DNA of 64,000 nucleotides from Typha latifolia (lineage: Eukaryota; Streptophyta; Magnoliopsida; Poales; Typhaceae). Made by a program: the position numbers and the translations under genes. The notes below the pieces were generated by a model. That model made no database searches, had not been told where the DNA came from, and saw nothing but the letters and a program-made list of their open reading frames with translations. Positions within the stretch are counted from its first letter, which is position 1, and every line of letters starts with the position of its first letter. Where the stretch lies: NCBI GenBank assembly GCA_019914945.1, contig CM034107.1, forward strand, positions 310,001 through 374,000, given 5' to 3'. Shown here piece by piece: positions 10,180 to 22,547 of this stretch.

Positions 10180-13177
10180 TCAACCTCGGGACAGATCTAA
10201 AACTACTTCATCAATCAGTATCTGAAGTATGTCATCTTCAATTTGCATGCCTATTTGAAATGCTTTGGTAGAGAAGTCGATCCAGATTTCCGTAGACTTG
10301 TCAAAATCCTTCTCAACCAGATCCTCGATGGCCTTCCCAATCATAGGATACCAACTTTTCATTTCCTTTTCAATCTCAGCTACAAGCCTGTCCTTGATAC
10401 AGAACAAGAGAACCTTTAACCATGAGTTATATCCAAAATTACAGTACCGGCTGTATAATGATGCCAAGAACTCAATAATGAAGTCAAGTACAAGATTTCT
10501 AAGTAGATTCCCTTCCGTAGTCTTTGCAAAACTAAATGTACACCTTGTACTTATACAGAAGGCATCTAGTATAGCTTCCATTGTCTCATGGAGAAAGACA
10601 GCTAAGGAGGAGCTCTTGGTTCTCTCTGATCTGAAATATGAAATGTTCTCTAATAGTAGTTCAGCATTTAATACAACTTCTTCAGAATACCTGAGCTTAC
10701 TTTCCTGAATTGCAAGTTCAAAAGTAGAAGCATCATGCCTTGTTGTATTACTGATGGTACTATAGGGATTGCTTTCAGCAGCAAGCTTCCTAATATTAAC
10801 TAGCGATGCAGAACTTTTGCTCCTTGAGCTCTCTTTCAAGTATGTAAACGGTTTGCCTCCTGGAACAGGCATGGAAGATGAATGAATACAAATATCACGA
10901 CAAAAGAAGCAAAAGTAGAATGTCATTATATTGCACAAGAGAGAAATTTATGTCTGATCTAAGCCTAATGTAAGTAATCATAAGAGAAAGACATGTTAAA
11001 AAAATGTTTAGAAGTAAGATTAGTCACAATAACTGTAGTATTTATATATAAAATCTAAAAAAAAGAAAAGAAAGTCAGGACCAACAGCCTATTTTAGTCT
11101 GCTATTTTGGCAAACTATCTCCATACCTGCACTTCTGTTTGAGCTCCCTGATGGACAATCATGTCTGAATGAAGTTTCAAGAAGTGATATTGGTTTAGGA
11201 TGATCACTATCTCTAGCTCGCAATGCAGCAGACTTACCAGTTTTTGCATCATCCTGAAGATGGCAGCAACAAAATGTACATCCGTTAATGAAACTACACT
11301 GTCAACTAAAGACAATCCACCCAAATTTTGAAGCAACAACATAGTATATCTTCATGACATTGTCATGTGAAGGCATATATTTCCTCAGTATAACCAATCT
11401 ATATCCTCTTAGGCATGGATAATAGTCACTGCAGATGAGATTCCTAGTTGAGAATAATATCTGAGTAATTCATAATAACGATATTAATGAAGTTCTGGAT
11501 ATACTATTACTAACTGGAACTTTTCACTGATACTGTGTATCTCATTACCTACCTTTCTGCTGCCAGGTAGACTTCTGCGATCAAATTTCGGACGATCCAT
11601 TAGATCAGCCCTGTATGTCCATCCATTTCTGTTTTGCTGAGATGATGCCTTAGGAGTGTAAGTTGTTCCCTTCAGAGAAGTCAAGTTCTGCCTTGCTGCA
11701 TCTGAGGGCATTACTTTAGGATGAGAACCACCACCCGCAGTTTCCCGAATGCCTCTTCTCTCCTCCATATCTGCACTGGAGAAAGACCTGGTAACATGCT
11801 TCATTGGTGACTTAAATGTAAATGACAAAATATCGGAATCCTTAATCCCAACAACATTACCAAGCTCTGCCTGTTTCCCAGAGTCACTTCTTGCATGGTT
11901 TTGACTGATAGGCTTTTTGCTCACAAGCCCAGCTCCTTTACCTTTGATCAATTCTTTTCCCACTGTTCTTTCTACTGCAAATTTCAACCTCAATATGCCA
12001 GCATTTTCATTTTGGAGGTCATTATCCGACCATCTTTTCCTGATGATATTCTTGTTCTCCAAACTACCTTTAACCCTGTCCATTCTATCCGACACTTCAA
12101 TTTTGGACCTTAGGTCTGCACAATAGCTCAAATTCTTATTCAAGGAAACAAAGTTTTTGGCCCCATTTGTAGCATTTTGATCTCTAATTCTTAGTTGATT
12201 GCTACGCACCACAGGCTTCGGAACTGCTTCTTTATTAACAGAATATAATTGATTCTGCTTCAAATTGTTCTGCTTAAGAGCAGAATTTGAAGAAGCATTC
12301 TTCTGGGGCATATTCTTATGCTGAGTATTTCTCACATGGGTTTTGGCTTCGACACTATCACGAGCTCTGTTCTGAAGATTGCTCTTATCTTGAATTACCA
12401 GGGATGCTGTCCTGCCACGATTATTCGAGATAATTGGAGCATTCCTTGCAGTTCCTTTAGCTTGAACAGGATGTAGTAATGCTGCTTTATTCTGTAACTT
12501 GGATTTAACATGTGCATTCTTCTTAGTGTTCTCTTGATCGGTTCTTTCTGCCTCCTTACCACTTAATCTTAGCTCCACAATCTCACCTGAATTCCTGCAG
12601 CTACTGCAGAGAGAGCCATTCGAGGCTTCTTCTGATACCGTAAAAGAGCGTGCAGGTTGATCCCCAGATCCTGATCCATGGTTAAGAATCTTAGTGGCGG
12701 CTTCCAGTAACTGAGCCTTGTTCATCCCCGAAAGCGATCTTGGGCTCTTTGCAGGGGATACAAACTTGTGGTGATACGTCTTCGACTTTGATAAATCACT
12801 CCGAACACCCCGGCCAATGCCACTCGCCTTGCTGTCCGAGAACTTGTCCACATTTTGCATCTTCTGAGGATTTGCAACAGACAATTCCTGAGAAGCTTCG
12901 TTCCTAATGCCGTCGACATGGGATTGAGAAGATTCTTTTGGCTTCTCGCGCCGAACAACCGGCACGGAGTCGAGTCCCATGAGCTTAGCCACCACCCCGG
13001 GGGCGCGCATTCTGCCATCATCCTCCACCTTCTTTATTCTCGGAAATCCTCCGGAGTTCTCATCCGCTATCTAAATGCAATCAAATTTCATGCTTTCAAA
13101 GGGAAAATCTCACTTGGGTTCTTCGAGAAAGTAATGAACGACAAGAATTGAAGTGTTACCAAGAGCTTCTTAGCCAT
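10180..13177 (-). CDS. TRM/LONGIFOLIA-like protein (DUF3741 motif and DUF4378)
   Basis: Minus-strand exons 13177-13160, 13070-11553, 11253-11127 and 10859-10180 sum to 2343 bp, or 780 residues. The start is the first ATG after an in-frame stop; a six-residue first exon (MAKKLL) joins in phase to IADENSGGFPRIKKVEDDG. Residues about 30-40 carry the family hallmark VVAKLMGLD. A long low-complexity basic, Ser/Asn-rich middle follows, with SPMKHVTRSFSSADME, a short motif typical of these proteins. The last 150 residues form a DUF4378 domain (LVLDFIIEFLASLYSRY, KAIEDLVEKDF, ILIDEVVLDL). Relatives recruit TON1/PP2A to cortical microtubules and affect cell shape; that role is inferred by family, not shown here. 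The small first exon is the least certain part. Confidence 0.85.
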
Positions 13178-14465
13178 GGGCAGCTTCTTCGGCGCCTTAT
13201 TCGCGGGGCGAACTTGACCAATGAAACGAAATTGGAAAATAATCAAGAAATCACTTTCCGTTTTATATCAATGCCATATAAAAAAAATGTAAAAAAAAGG
13301 AGAGAGAAAATTTGGCGATGTACCATGTGTGAGGAGCTTCCTGGAGAAAAGCTTCCTCCTTGCGAAGAACTGGAAGAAGATGGAGATGCATCCGACCGGC
13401 GTCTTCGGATGCACCATCTTCCTCTTCTCCGTTATCGCAAGGCTTGCTCTTGCAGAAGAGGAACCGTTCTCCATCTTCTTCAGCTACTTCTACAACTTCT
13501 TTTTTTTTTTTAATTTTTTGCTTACAGCTGTGGATTAATCCAAAACTACGTGCAGTTTCTCCCTCTAGACAAGAAAAAAAAAAGAAACCAAAGTTTGGAT
13601 TGGATCAAAGTAGGTTGATGAGTTCAAGGGAGAGGAAGAGGAATGTGGAAGAAGGCAACTGTTTGACAAAATGGAGGGGAGAAGTGAGAGGTTATGTTGT
13701 TCAATTTTGCAGGAAACTTTGCTGTCACTTTTATTTGGAGGGCTGAAATGAAAAAAGCGCTTCTTTTTTTGTTGTAGAAAAAAAAAGAAAAAGCTTGCAG
13801 CTAAGGGGGTCCAAACTGAAACGACGGGTATGGGTACCTTTTTGCCTTTTGGTCGCGAAGAAATATGATAATTGCACTCAAACTTTTCTACATTACACCC
13901 TCTTCTTTCCGTTCTAAACATATAAATAACTCTCTTCTTTTATTTTTCAAATAAAGAACACTTTACGCTCTAATTTATTATTATTCGCTCTAATGAATAT
14001 TTATTATTTGACCTTTGTATTTTTTTATTATTTCAAAAATATTCTGAGTTAATCCAAATTAATTCATCTGTGTAGTTTCTATCTGTTCAAAAAAAAAAAA
14101 ATCTAACATTATAGTATTGTTTTCGAAATATTAAACAATAAAATATAAAATTAAATAATAAATATTTACATGATACAGTGTAAAACCTCTTGCAACTATC
14201 ATCACCAGAGGGATAGGGAAATGTAAAAGTAAGGAGTATGATTAGCAGATTGGTTAAGTTTGTATGTGACATCTGATTTGATTCTAATGAGTTGGGCCCA
14301 CTTCATGGATATAGTATTGGGTCCACTAATCAAAACATCCTACCTATTAGATTGGTTAAGATTTATTAAATTAAGTCTCCATGGACCAAGGTTGGCAATG
14401 TGATGAGTTTAATAATTTCTCAAAGAGGTGTCAAGTTTTGTGTGTGTTTGCGTGCTTGCACACAC

Positions 14466-14502
<37 letters not shown>

Positions 14503-14790
14503 TCTTGCAGTTAAAGAGCTACAAATATATTTATCTCAATAATCAAAGTATCATAATTTTAATATGGGTACAACTGAATGAAGGAAAACTAAATTTCAAG
14601 TAAATATTATAGATAACGAATACAAAGTTTACACCAATTGTAAAACCTCAGAAATAATGATGACTGATATAGGAAAATTTCCACAGGCTTTTGGCAAGGC
14701 AAGGAACATAAATGGACTTCAGACTATTCTCCATCTGTAAGAAGTAAGAACACACATACTGTCCAATATGGCAATTGGAAGAACAACTTT
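13178..14790. other. TRM-like gene promoter and leader side plus downstream region of the DnaJ gene
   Basis: The left part should hold the 5' UTR and promoter of the minus-strand TRM-like gene. At 13320-13510 it is unusually GC-balanced with several overlapping frames on both strands, but none has protein character. The rest is AT-rich, with an (AT)n tract at 14467-14500. About 14620-14790 is probably the DnaJ gene 3' UTR. No further gene is seen. Confidence 0.5.
14467..14500. repeat. (AT)n microsatellite
   Basis: About 17 perfect AT units lie downstream of the DnaJ gene. It is responsible for a spurious Ile/Tyr frame. Confidence 0.9.
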
Positions 14791-17700
14791 TCAGGCTTTC
14801 TTATCCGATCGGTTAAGATTAAGATTGAACCATTTCTTTTTACCAGATTTATCTTTCCCATCCGCACTGCTAGTGCTATCCTCTCCTGCACTTTCAGACC
14901 TACTCTCCTCACTATTGAATTTGCCGCCGCCATTGGCACTACCGCTGGAATTGACGATGGTCCGGACAGTTGTAAATGATGAGTGTATACTGTCTCTTTG
15001 TTTTAATAGTTCATCAACCTATGACATAGTTGTATGTGCATCAGATTCAGAATTGAAATTCAAAAGAAAAATGATACAATGGATTGTCACTAAGAAAAAA
15101 GAACTACAGAGATGAGAGTTGCTTTTTTTCCAATTTTTTTTTTTTCCATATACTAGAAGCACTCCACAAGTGCTGGCCAGGGCTACTTCCGAGGCTGCAA
15201 TTAACAGGTCATACATCAAGGTGTGTTGTCCTTGTACCCTAAACTAAAAAAATTAGCTAAAAGACAATGCAATAAAACATGAGATATAGAGAAAGCTTTG
15301 ACAACTCATCCTGTAAATTTAACTAATTACAGATGCTAAGAATACATACAGTTTGTTTTTCCTGGTTATATCTGTAAGTTGCTTCCTGAAATTGTGCCAA
15401 AGCCTGAATAAACATTCAGATATATCAGTAAGGAGGATTTTCAGGTTCTACATCTGAAGCAGAAAATAAACTGCCTTACTTTTCTATACTCGGTTTCAAA
15501 CTGGCGTAAATCATTTCTCTTGGACAAAAGCTTAGCCTGTATTTCTTTGAGTCTCTCTGTTGTATCTTCATATGATTTGGCACAAATCACCTCAATGGTG
15601 TAGGTAGCCGGTTTAAAAAAATTATCACCTTCACAATGTTGTAGATAATCTCAAATTAGATCAATATAATACTGTGAATATAGTACACCAAAGAACAATA
15701 ACCAAGCAATACAGACCATACACAGCAAATATATGAGTGCCAGGTTTTAGTTCAGAAACTTCACAAGGTTGGAGGCCTTCCAATCTTTTGAAAAAAGCAG
15801 CTTCTGGATCTTTAGCCATTGCTAACTGCACCAAGTGTAACATGTTAGACATAACTAGTACGGTCTTAAAGACGACAAGAATATATGAAAAAAGATCTGA
15901 AGTCATACAGCATTCACTGTTGAATCCATTCGGTAGACTTGAAAATGTAAGAAGTACATCCCTGCAGACGTTAGCTTTCCAGTCTTTTCACTTTCTTCCT
16001 GACGGAGAAACAGAAAACTGGAGATTATATTAACCAGGAAACTTCTTGCAAAACAATATATTTCATAACACACAACATGTTATCTTCAGATAGAAGAGCA
16101 AACATGCCAGCATATCTAATAGGTGAGTAAATCATTTATCTTTAGTTGCACCTTTGGTAGACGAACCAAATGCAGGTATCTATGTCTGATTTGTCTAGTG
16201 GTTAGCCAAAAAGAATAATGAGGGAGTAATTGGAAAGCATCATATACACAAAAATAAAATAATTTATTCATCATCTGTTGATCTAGTATAATGTCAGAAT
16301 TCTTTCTTCAAATGAATTTTGATATTGCATAATGGAGCATAGCAGAAAATAGGGCATGATACACACAAAGAAAAGAATATCATATGGTCATAATTGTGGC
16401 CATAAGAGGAAAACTTTCAAATTCAACCAAATAGAGTGAACAACTCATCACCTGTAAAGCTAATCCATAGCCTCCGTTTGACTCTTGTTCAAAATAAAGA
16501 AGCTGCAATTGTAATACCAACAATTATCTGGTAAGATAAGTATATCAGAAAGAACAGAAAAAAGTAAAGCTAACCAAAAAGGTCAGCGTGCAACTTAGTT
16601 TTTCAAATCATAAGAGACACAGGAATACATAAAAGTGCTTTATTCAAGTTCTGTACCTTGAATTTACTTTGCGCAGCTGAGGTAACTCTAACAACTATTC
16701 CTGATTGGCCGTGTTGTTCGTTAATCGTCACACCGAAAAAATGAGCACACTGCTTGTCAACCTGAACTAGACAGAGAGTGGTTAGAAAATTAGATGACAA
16801 ATCTAGTACAATTCAACCTAAGATAAGCTCAGGAAATAAGCACCTTTCCAGAGACAGATGATCCAAGAGGTAGTGGTCTTACAGTAACAGTTCCATTTAA
16901 AGCTTCTTCAAGTACAGTGGCAGAAACTGTAGTCTTGATAGGAACTCCTAGCTTGCTAAAGATGTTAAGAATCAACAATAGGATCCAAAATCCTGCTACA
17001 AATATCTAAAATTTTAAAATTGACTCCTTTATCACCTGAATAATGCTGCAAACATTGTGTTAACGGTCCCAAGGTTTGATAGATCAATTTCCATATCCAT
17101 GCCTTCATTTTCTAAAGCCTAAGTTAAAATTGAAAGGAAACATGGAAGAGAAGTTGCATATATCAGTTACACCGGAAATTCTTGACTACTACTAAAAACA
17201 TGAAGAAGTTGTGTTTGGAACTAGTAAGTGGCTGTAGAATAAAAAATAAAAAATCCAATCTAGCAGTTGAGTATAAAAATTGTCCAGCTATCTATCTTAA
17301 AAAGACACCATTCATACATAGATTAGTTTAACCAAAAGAATCTTTAAAACAATCACCTCAAAGCCAGCAGTATCGAATTGTCGTCTCTTCTCTGGATCTG
17401 ATAAGATGCTGTATGAATATGCCACCTCTTTGAAAAGCTCTGAAGCTTCAGGGTTGCTAGCATTCTTATCAGGGTGATACCTGTAACAACCACAGTCAAA
17501 GTTATCAAGTGGTGCGTTGCCTAATTAGCCAGTAACCCAGAATTGTAAAATGAATATAAACAATTACATTTGGAGAGTAGAATTACTGAAAATAAAATCT
17601 ATGCAAAGAAATATAGCAATACTTGGTATCTCTGGTTACTGTCCACATAGCAATGAACCAAGAAACAATTGGGCATTCTAATATCAATCAAATAGCAATT

Positions 17701-17955
17701 ACTAGAGAAATAAACCAAGGAGAATGATACCGTGAGGTGCCAAAAAAAGAAGAAAAAGAAAGAAAACCTTTTGTTTTCATAACCATTAAAAGCAACCAGA
17801 GAGAATAGAGAAGAAAGAAACACTTACTTGAGCGCGAGCTTCCTGTACGCGGACTTGATCTCCTGATCCGAAGAATCCCGTGAGACGCACAACACCTCGT
17901 AGGGATCTCGCCTCACCACCGGCGCCGAAGGGCCTCCCATCTTCCCCGACGCCAT
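14791..17955 (-). CDS. ARG1: ARG1-type DnaJ (J-domain) protein with C-terminal coiled coil
   Basis: Eleven minus-strand exons (17955-17828, 17480-17357, 17118-17036, 16955-16844, 16761-16657, 16502-16452, 15998-15909, 15825-15717, 15628-15480, 15403-15350, 15018-14791) sum to 1233 bp, or 410 residues, the usual length for Arabidopsis ARG1. An N-terminal J domain ([24 protein letters not shown] at the catalytic loop, FDTAGFE) stimulates Hsp70. It is followed by the family-specific [20 protein letters not shown] and [21 protein letters not shown] coiled coil then spans roughly residues 285-350 ([20 protein letters not shown]), and the tail is Ser-rich and basic. ARG1 and its paralogue ARL2 act in root and hypocotyl gravitropism at endomembranes in Arabidopsis. 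The subtype call rests on whole-length resemblance to ARG1; ARL paralogues are the alternative. Confidence 0.92.
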
Positions 17956-19225
17956 CCACCCTTTGCCCTAAACCTTTTTGCCTCTAATCCAAGAAACCCA
18001 AAATTGCTCCAAGTCCCCACCAGACCTACAACAACCCCTAATTCCAACCAATCCACGGCAGTTCCCCAAGAAATGGAGAGCACCCACCAACCCAAAAGCA
18101 ACACCGGATCCACAAAAGCGCAAGCGGCAGATCAAAAGCTTTACTTAGATGAAATCTCGGCCGACGGATTCAAAAGCCAGGATCTTTCTTCGGACTGGCA
18201 AAAATATATATACAAGTAATATCTTTAAAAAAAATCTCTCTTCTTCCAGCGATAGGATGGGGTTCTTTTGAGGATTCCGAGGAAGAAGAGGAGGAGAACG
18301 CGATCGTAGGGAGTTGGATCGGGTATATCGTTTTGTATATTTCTGGAGAAGCTAAATTTTACGCTGCTTCGGAACTGCTCTGCACTATCTGCAAGGCGTG
18401 AGAATCCAGAGGAGTGATGAGATGTAACGAGACCGTACCACACTGTGTGGTTATACTTTGGTACAAATGCAAATTCTCATGTAATTTAACACAAATTACA
18501 TTTTGTGAACAATCTTCTTGGGTACATTTTAAGTTTAGTGATACGGATTCTATTCTAATGAGCTCAAAATCTCACGCAAGAATGTTGTTGGGCCCGAGGC
18601 CCATCAATGTGACCCAAATCTAGAGTTCGGACTGCGGACTAGTCGACCTTAACGTATTTATAGCTCCAATTGAGCTCGGTTGGCTAAGAGTATTAATTAG
18701 TTCGGTGAGCTCCGCCTTTGCTCAAGCCACACGTCAATTGATAGAGCTTGAGCGTTGAGCCTTGAGCCTTGAGCCCAACACGAGCTTGGAGTCGGGTCGT
18801 GCCGAATTGGCTTTTCGGATAGCCCTAGATTGAGTGGCAATATGTGGTCCAGAGTAGGGGGCCTAAGACTATATCGCTTTCGTGTAAGCAAAACCAGAAC
18901 ATGGAATCTAAGCCGATAGTGTCAAGTCAACATAGACAGATGTAAGAAATCAGAAATATTAGTGAAAACAAAACTAAAGCCACATCATTAACATTCTTCT
19001 ATACAAAAAGAAACCCTTCATAACCCAATGCGAAGTTGCCACTTGACAACCAACCTATTACTTCAATAACCCGGTAACTCTTTTTGATAATAACTTCTTA
19101 AAAAAAAAAAAAAACACCAACGGACTCCTTTCCTTCCCTAAAAACCAACTAAAACATAATCAAAGTGGGATCTTGTCATCTTGATCTCGTCACCGCGAGG
19201 TGAGCGTAAGCGCTGGGTTACCGCG
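17956..19225. other. Intergenic: DnaJ promoter and DUF1639 downstream region
   Basis: The left 300 bases are the likely 5' UTR and promoter of the DnaJ gene. Near 18740-18775 a short minisatellite repeats TTGAGCC three times amid GAGCTTG-type repeats. This sequence style is common in degenerate transposon copies, but I could not delimit an element. No gene is supported. Confidence 0.45.
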
Positions 19226-20027
19226 CTATTCGTCCTCGACCTTGTACGAGTCGGCGGTGATCTCTGATAGCCATAGTCCGGGGAATATCGACTGCAAGAA
19301 TAACAATAACAAATCCATCGTTTTTTTTTTCTTTTCAATCAAATATATTTCAGGACAAAAATAATATGATGGATTAGAATTTGGAAAGGAATAGTGGTTA
19401 AGGTGAGGGGTAGGATGGGGAATTGACATGATTACTTACATCGAGCTGCCGCTGTACGATCTTGGGCCGCTTCTTGGGCCGGCGGCGAGGGCGGGATCCG
19501 GTGATGGCGTAGATGTCCTCTTCGATCTCCTCCGCCGTGAGGGAGATCGAAAACCTAGGCCTCTCCTTCTCCCTCTCCCTTCTCTCCCTAGCCATCGCGA
19601 CCGCCCCATCGGTCGGCGCCTCCGCCGAATACGGCATCGTCTGCCGCCGCCTCGTTCTTAGATTCCACGGCCTCGCCGCCGCCGACGAAGACGGCTCCGG
19701 CTCCTTCTCCTTCTCCTTCTCCGCCGGAGGTGGCAGGGCCGGAGGCTCCGGCGCCGCCGGGAGTTTCAACCGGTCGGCGGCCTCGCGGAGATGGCCCATC
19801 AGCTTGGCGCGGAGCGCCTCTAAACCCTCATCGTCGCCGGTTTCGTCTGGAGAGGGGGTGGATCTCCGGCTCCGATCGCCGCCGGCGACGGTGACGGCGT
19901 CGATGTGTCGGTCGACGGAGGGACAGCGGAGGATGCGGTGGGGGACCCAGGGCTTCAGGGCCGGGGAGGAGAGACCGTCGAGGGTGTTCGCCGGCGGTTT
20001 CCCGCGCGGATCCGCCGCCGCCGCCAT
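19226..20027 (-). CDS. DUF1639 family protein (copy A)
   Basis: Two minus-strand exons, 20027-19440 and 19291-19226, sum to 654 bp, or 217 residues. The C-terminus carries the DUF1639 signature: SLTAEEIEEDIYAITGSRP, then RRRPKKRPKIVQRQLD, then SIFPGLWLSEITADSY, with the intron exactly between QLD and SIF. A PWNLRTRR motif near the middle is also shared by the family. The N-terminus is Ala/Pro/Glu-rich and very GC-rich. The family's molecular function is unknown. The basic RPKKRPK run could act in nuclear localisation, which is inference. It lies head-to-head with a paralogue at 21849-22547 that shares the same intron position. The long antisense frames across it are by-products of its GC-rich composition. 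Confidence 0.9.
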
Positions 20028-20645
20028 GCGAGAGGGCTCTCGAGGCCGCGAAGATTCCTCGCCGTCGACGGGATCGCCGGTCGGTGACCGGATCGGCCTC
20101 TTCTTCTTAGGGTTAGAGAGGAAGAGCGAGAACGCGCGCGGGAGAGAGAGAGAGAGAGAGAGAAGAGAAGAGAAGAGAAGAGAGTTTTGGCGAAATAGAG
20201 GAGGGTTGCGACGTTTTGTTGTGGAGAAGGGGTGGAGGGGCAGAATGGTAATTTCGGTGAATAAAACACGCTCGTCGAAGGGTATGAAGTAGTTTGACGA
20301 CCGGGATGAGTGATCGAATAGTTAAAGAACGATTTTCTCTAGGGGAATTAGAGTTCTACTTCTATTGGTGGTCAGATTCGCGGTCTTGTTGTTGCGTGCC
20401 TGCATTTTTGTGCTACAATCTTCTCGGCACGTGCCATGGGTGTTGCATGGGAGGGATGTGAATTGTGAAGTTGGAGAGTCGAGTACTCGACCAAGTTTTA
20501 CGTATCCATATTTTGACAAAGAGTAACGACATAGTTCTTGAGATATAATACCAACTTTAACATTACATAAAGTTAGGAATATATGAATGCTAACAAAGTG
20601 GTAAATCAAATCAAGCAAACAACTCTAGTCAATAACAGCATTGAA

Positions 20646-20683
<38 letters not shown>
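20646..20683. repeat. (TAA)n microsatellite between the DUF1639 genes
   Basis: About 12 perfect ATA/TAA units lie in the spacer between the divergent DUF1639 paralogues. Confidence 0.9.
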
Positions 20684-21096
20684 GGCAAGCCAAGAAGCTA
20701 GAGAACGCATAGTTGAATTATTCTCCAAGATGTAACTTGAATAGCTCACAAAGTTCTCAATAAATTAAGCCAGAAATAAAGAAGCACAGAAGCAATCTTA
20801 ATCAAGGATATATTTAAGATTCTATTATCTCACCTATTTATAAGCTTCAATGCACCTCATTAAAGTACTGAATTTAATAGTAAGATGAAAACCATAGTCA
20901 AAAATACATTTGCAAGACAAACTAAGCCTATGAAATTCCTTGACAAAAGAAAAAGAAGAAAAAGGAGTGATATACCTCGTGATGCTAACATTAATGATGT
21001 TTCAAGCATAATTAATCTTAGCAATATACTTTGTAATTAGGCCAAAATTATAAACATAAACATACTGTAAAGTGTTAGAATTTTAGATAAATAAAT

Positions 21097-21453
21097 AGAT
21101 TAAATATATCTTACTTTCCGCGTCTTAATATAAAATGACTTTGTCCCCTTATATTTATTTTCATATCACTTAATTCTCTACACTTATTTTTAAAATAAAA
21201 ATTAATAACACTGTTAAATAAAATATTTCTATTGTTGTTGTTAGACAATAATATATTGGGGAGAAGAATTTTTGTTTATACAACAACGTCCGGTCACTTA
21301 AATTTTTTACACGTAGATTTACCGTTAATTTGCAGAAATATTCTAATAGTTTTAGTTTAGTCGCAGAGAAGGTTAAGGGATGCAATAATAAGTACGGAGG
21401 AGTTCAATGATTGCATCCGAGAGTAGTGGGGGGTTAAAATGCATTTAACCCTA
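21097..21453. mobile_element. Small non-autonomous TIR element, Mutator-like
   Basis: A 357-bp segment is bounded by exact 9-mers TAAATAAAT (21088-21096 and 21454-21462). The left end AGATTAAATATATCTTAC pairs imperfectly with the inverted right end GGGTTAAATGCATTTTAACC. That inverted right end also resembles the end of the fold-back element at 6068-6570, suggesting one family. The target duplication is low-complexity, so the call is weaker than the other two. There is no coding content. It lies between the two DUF1639 genes. Confidence 0.55.
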
Positions 21454-21848
21454 AATAAATTTATCCTACCAAATTTAACCCGACACGAGCCCACATCGCG
21501 TTGTGGTTGAGCAAGTGACGGCGTCTTGGGTCACATAAGCCCGACACCCAGCACACGAAACGAACCGGTTGAACCGACTTACGTGACCAAAATATCTACC
21601 GTCCATACTGTTCCATAAATCCATATCAGCCGTCCGTTTCTTGGAGTCCCGCATAGAATCTATTACACGTGCATCCGCATATATTCGCACCGCATTGCAA
21701 ACGGAACCCAAAGACCATTCGAACGTTATTTAAATCTCTCTCTTGCTCTTCCTCGCCTTCTCTCTTCTTTCCCTCCTTCGTCTCTTCTCTTCTTCTCTCC
21801 TCTTCTCTCTCTTTACCTCTCTCTCTCTCTCTCTCTCCCCTCCAATTA

Positions 21849-22547
21849 ATGGTGATCATGGCGGCGGCGGCCGATAAGATCCGCGAATCACCGGCGAAGA
21901 CGATTTCGGTGACAGAGGCGGCAGAGCTGGCTGCGCAGCCCTGCGCCTCTCGGAGGCGCCTTCACAACTTCTCCTTCCCATCTGTCAGCTGGGGGACGCA
22001 GCGTCTCCTCCGGTGCTCCAAGCTCGCTGGCGAAGGCTCGGGCGGATCGCCCGAGAAGACTAAGCAAGCACCGGAGGAGACGGCGCTGGCATCGATGCCG
22101 TGGAATCTGAGGACGAGGAGGGCGGCGTTCAAATTTCCGGCCGAGATCGAGCGGAATCGAGGGGGAGGTCCTTCGTCTTCTGGATCGCCTTCTCCCCTGT
22201 CGACGGGGAAGAGCGCTCTCGCCGAATGGTTGAGGTTGAGATCGGAGGGATCGAAGGGGAAGGAGAGGAGAAAGTTCTCGATCCCGCTCTCGCGAGAGGA
22301 GATCGAGGAGGATTTCCTTCTGATCAAGGGGGTAAAGCCCCCTCGCCGCTCTAAGAAGCGGGCAAAGATCGTCCAGAGGCAGCTTGATGTAAGAAACCGT
22401 TCACAAAAGTTGGTCTTTTTTCTGGTCTTGATGATCTATTTTCAAGTCGTAACTTTGGTTTTCATTTTGAATTTTGGACGGCAGCCGCTCTTTCCTGGGT
22501 TGTGGTTGTCAGAAATTACACCTGATTCGTACAAAATTGTCGAATGA
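21849..22547 (+). CDS. DUF1639 family protein (copy B)
   Basis: Exons 21849-22388 and 22485-22547 sum to 603 bp, or 200 residues. A second ATG at 21858 (MAAAADK) is an equally possible start. The protein shows MPWNLRTRRA in its middle, then KFSIPLSREEIEEDFLLIKG, PPRRSKKRAKIVQRQLD and, after the intron, LFPGLWLSEITPDSY near the C-terminus. This is the full DUF1639 signature, and the intron sits at the same place as in copy A. Outside these blocks the two copies are strongly diverged, so the duplication is old. Biochemical function is unknown. A GT donor lies one base after the stop codon and may start a 3' UTR intron. Confidence 0.9.
   Translation: MVIMAAAADKIRESPAKTISVTEAAELAAQPCASRRRLHNFSFPSVSWGTQRLLRCSKLAGEGSGGSPEKTKQAPEETALASMPWNLRTRRAAFKFPAEIERNRGGGPSSSGSPSPLSTGKSALAEWLRLRSEGSKGKERRKFSIPLSREEIEEDFLLIKGVKPPRRSKKRAKIVQRQLDVRNRSQKLVFFLVLMIYFQVVTLVFILNFGRQPLFPGLWLSEITPDSYKIVE

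Larger units (their letters stand above)
20028..21848. other. Divergent promoter region between two DUF1639 genes
   Basis: This 1.8-kb spacer should contain both promoters. Near 20130-20180 there is a GA-rich leader of copy A, and at 21730-21838 a CT-rich leader of copy B preceded by a TATA-like TTATTTAAAT at about 21727. The middle holds a (TAA)n microsatellite (20646-20683) and a TIR element (21097-21453). No extra gene is seen. Confidence 0.55.

Noticed and set aside
18660..18900. GAGCTC/TTGAGCC-rich patch as a transposon
   Set aside because: No paired inverted ends or target duplication could be found; left as unassigned repeat-like sequence.
19513..20292. 259-codon plus-strand frame opposite DUF1639 copy A
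   Set aside because: It is antisense to a confident gene, with low-complexity Ser/Gly/Arg content caused by high GC; no domain.
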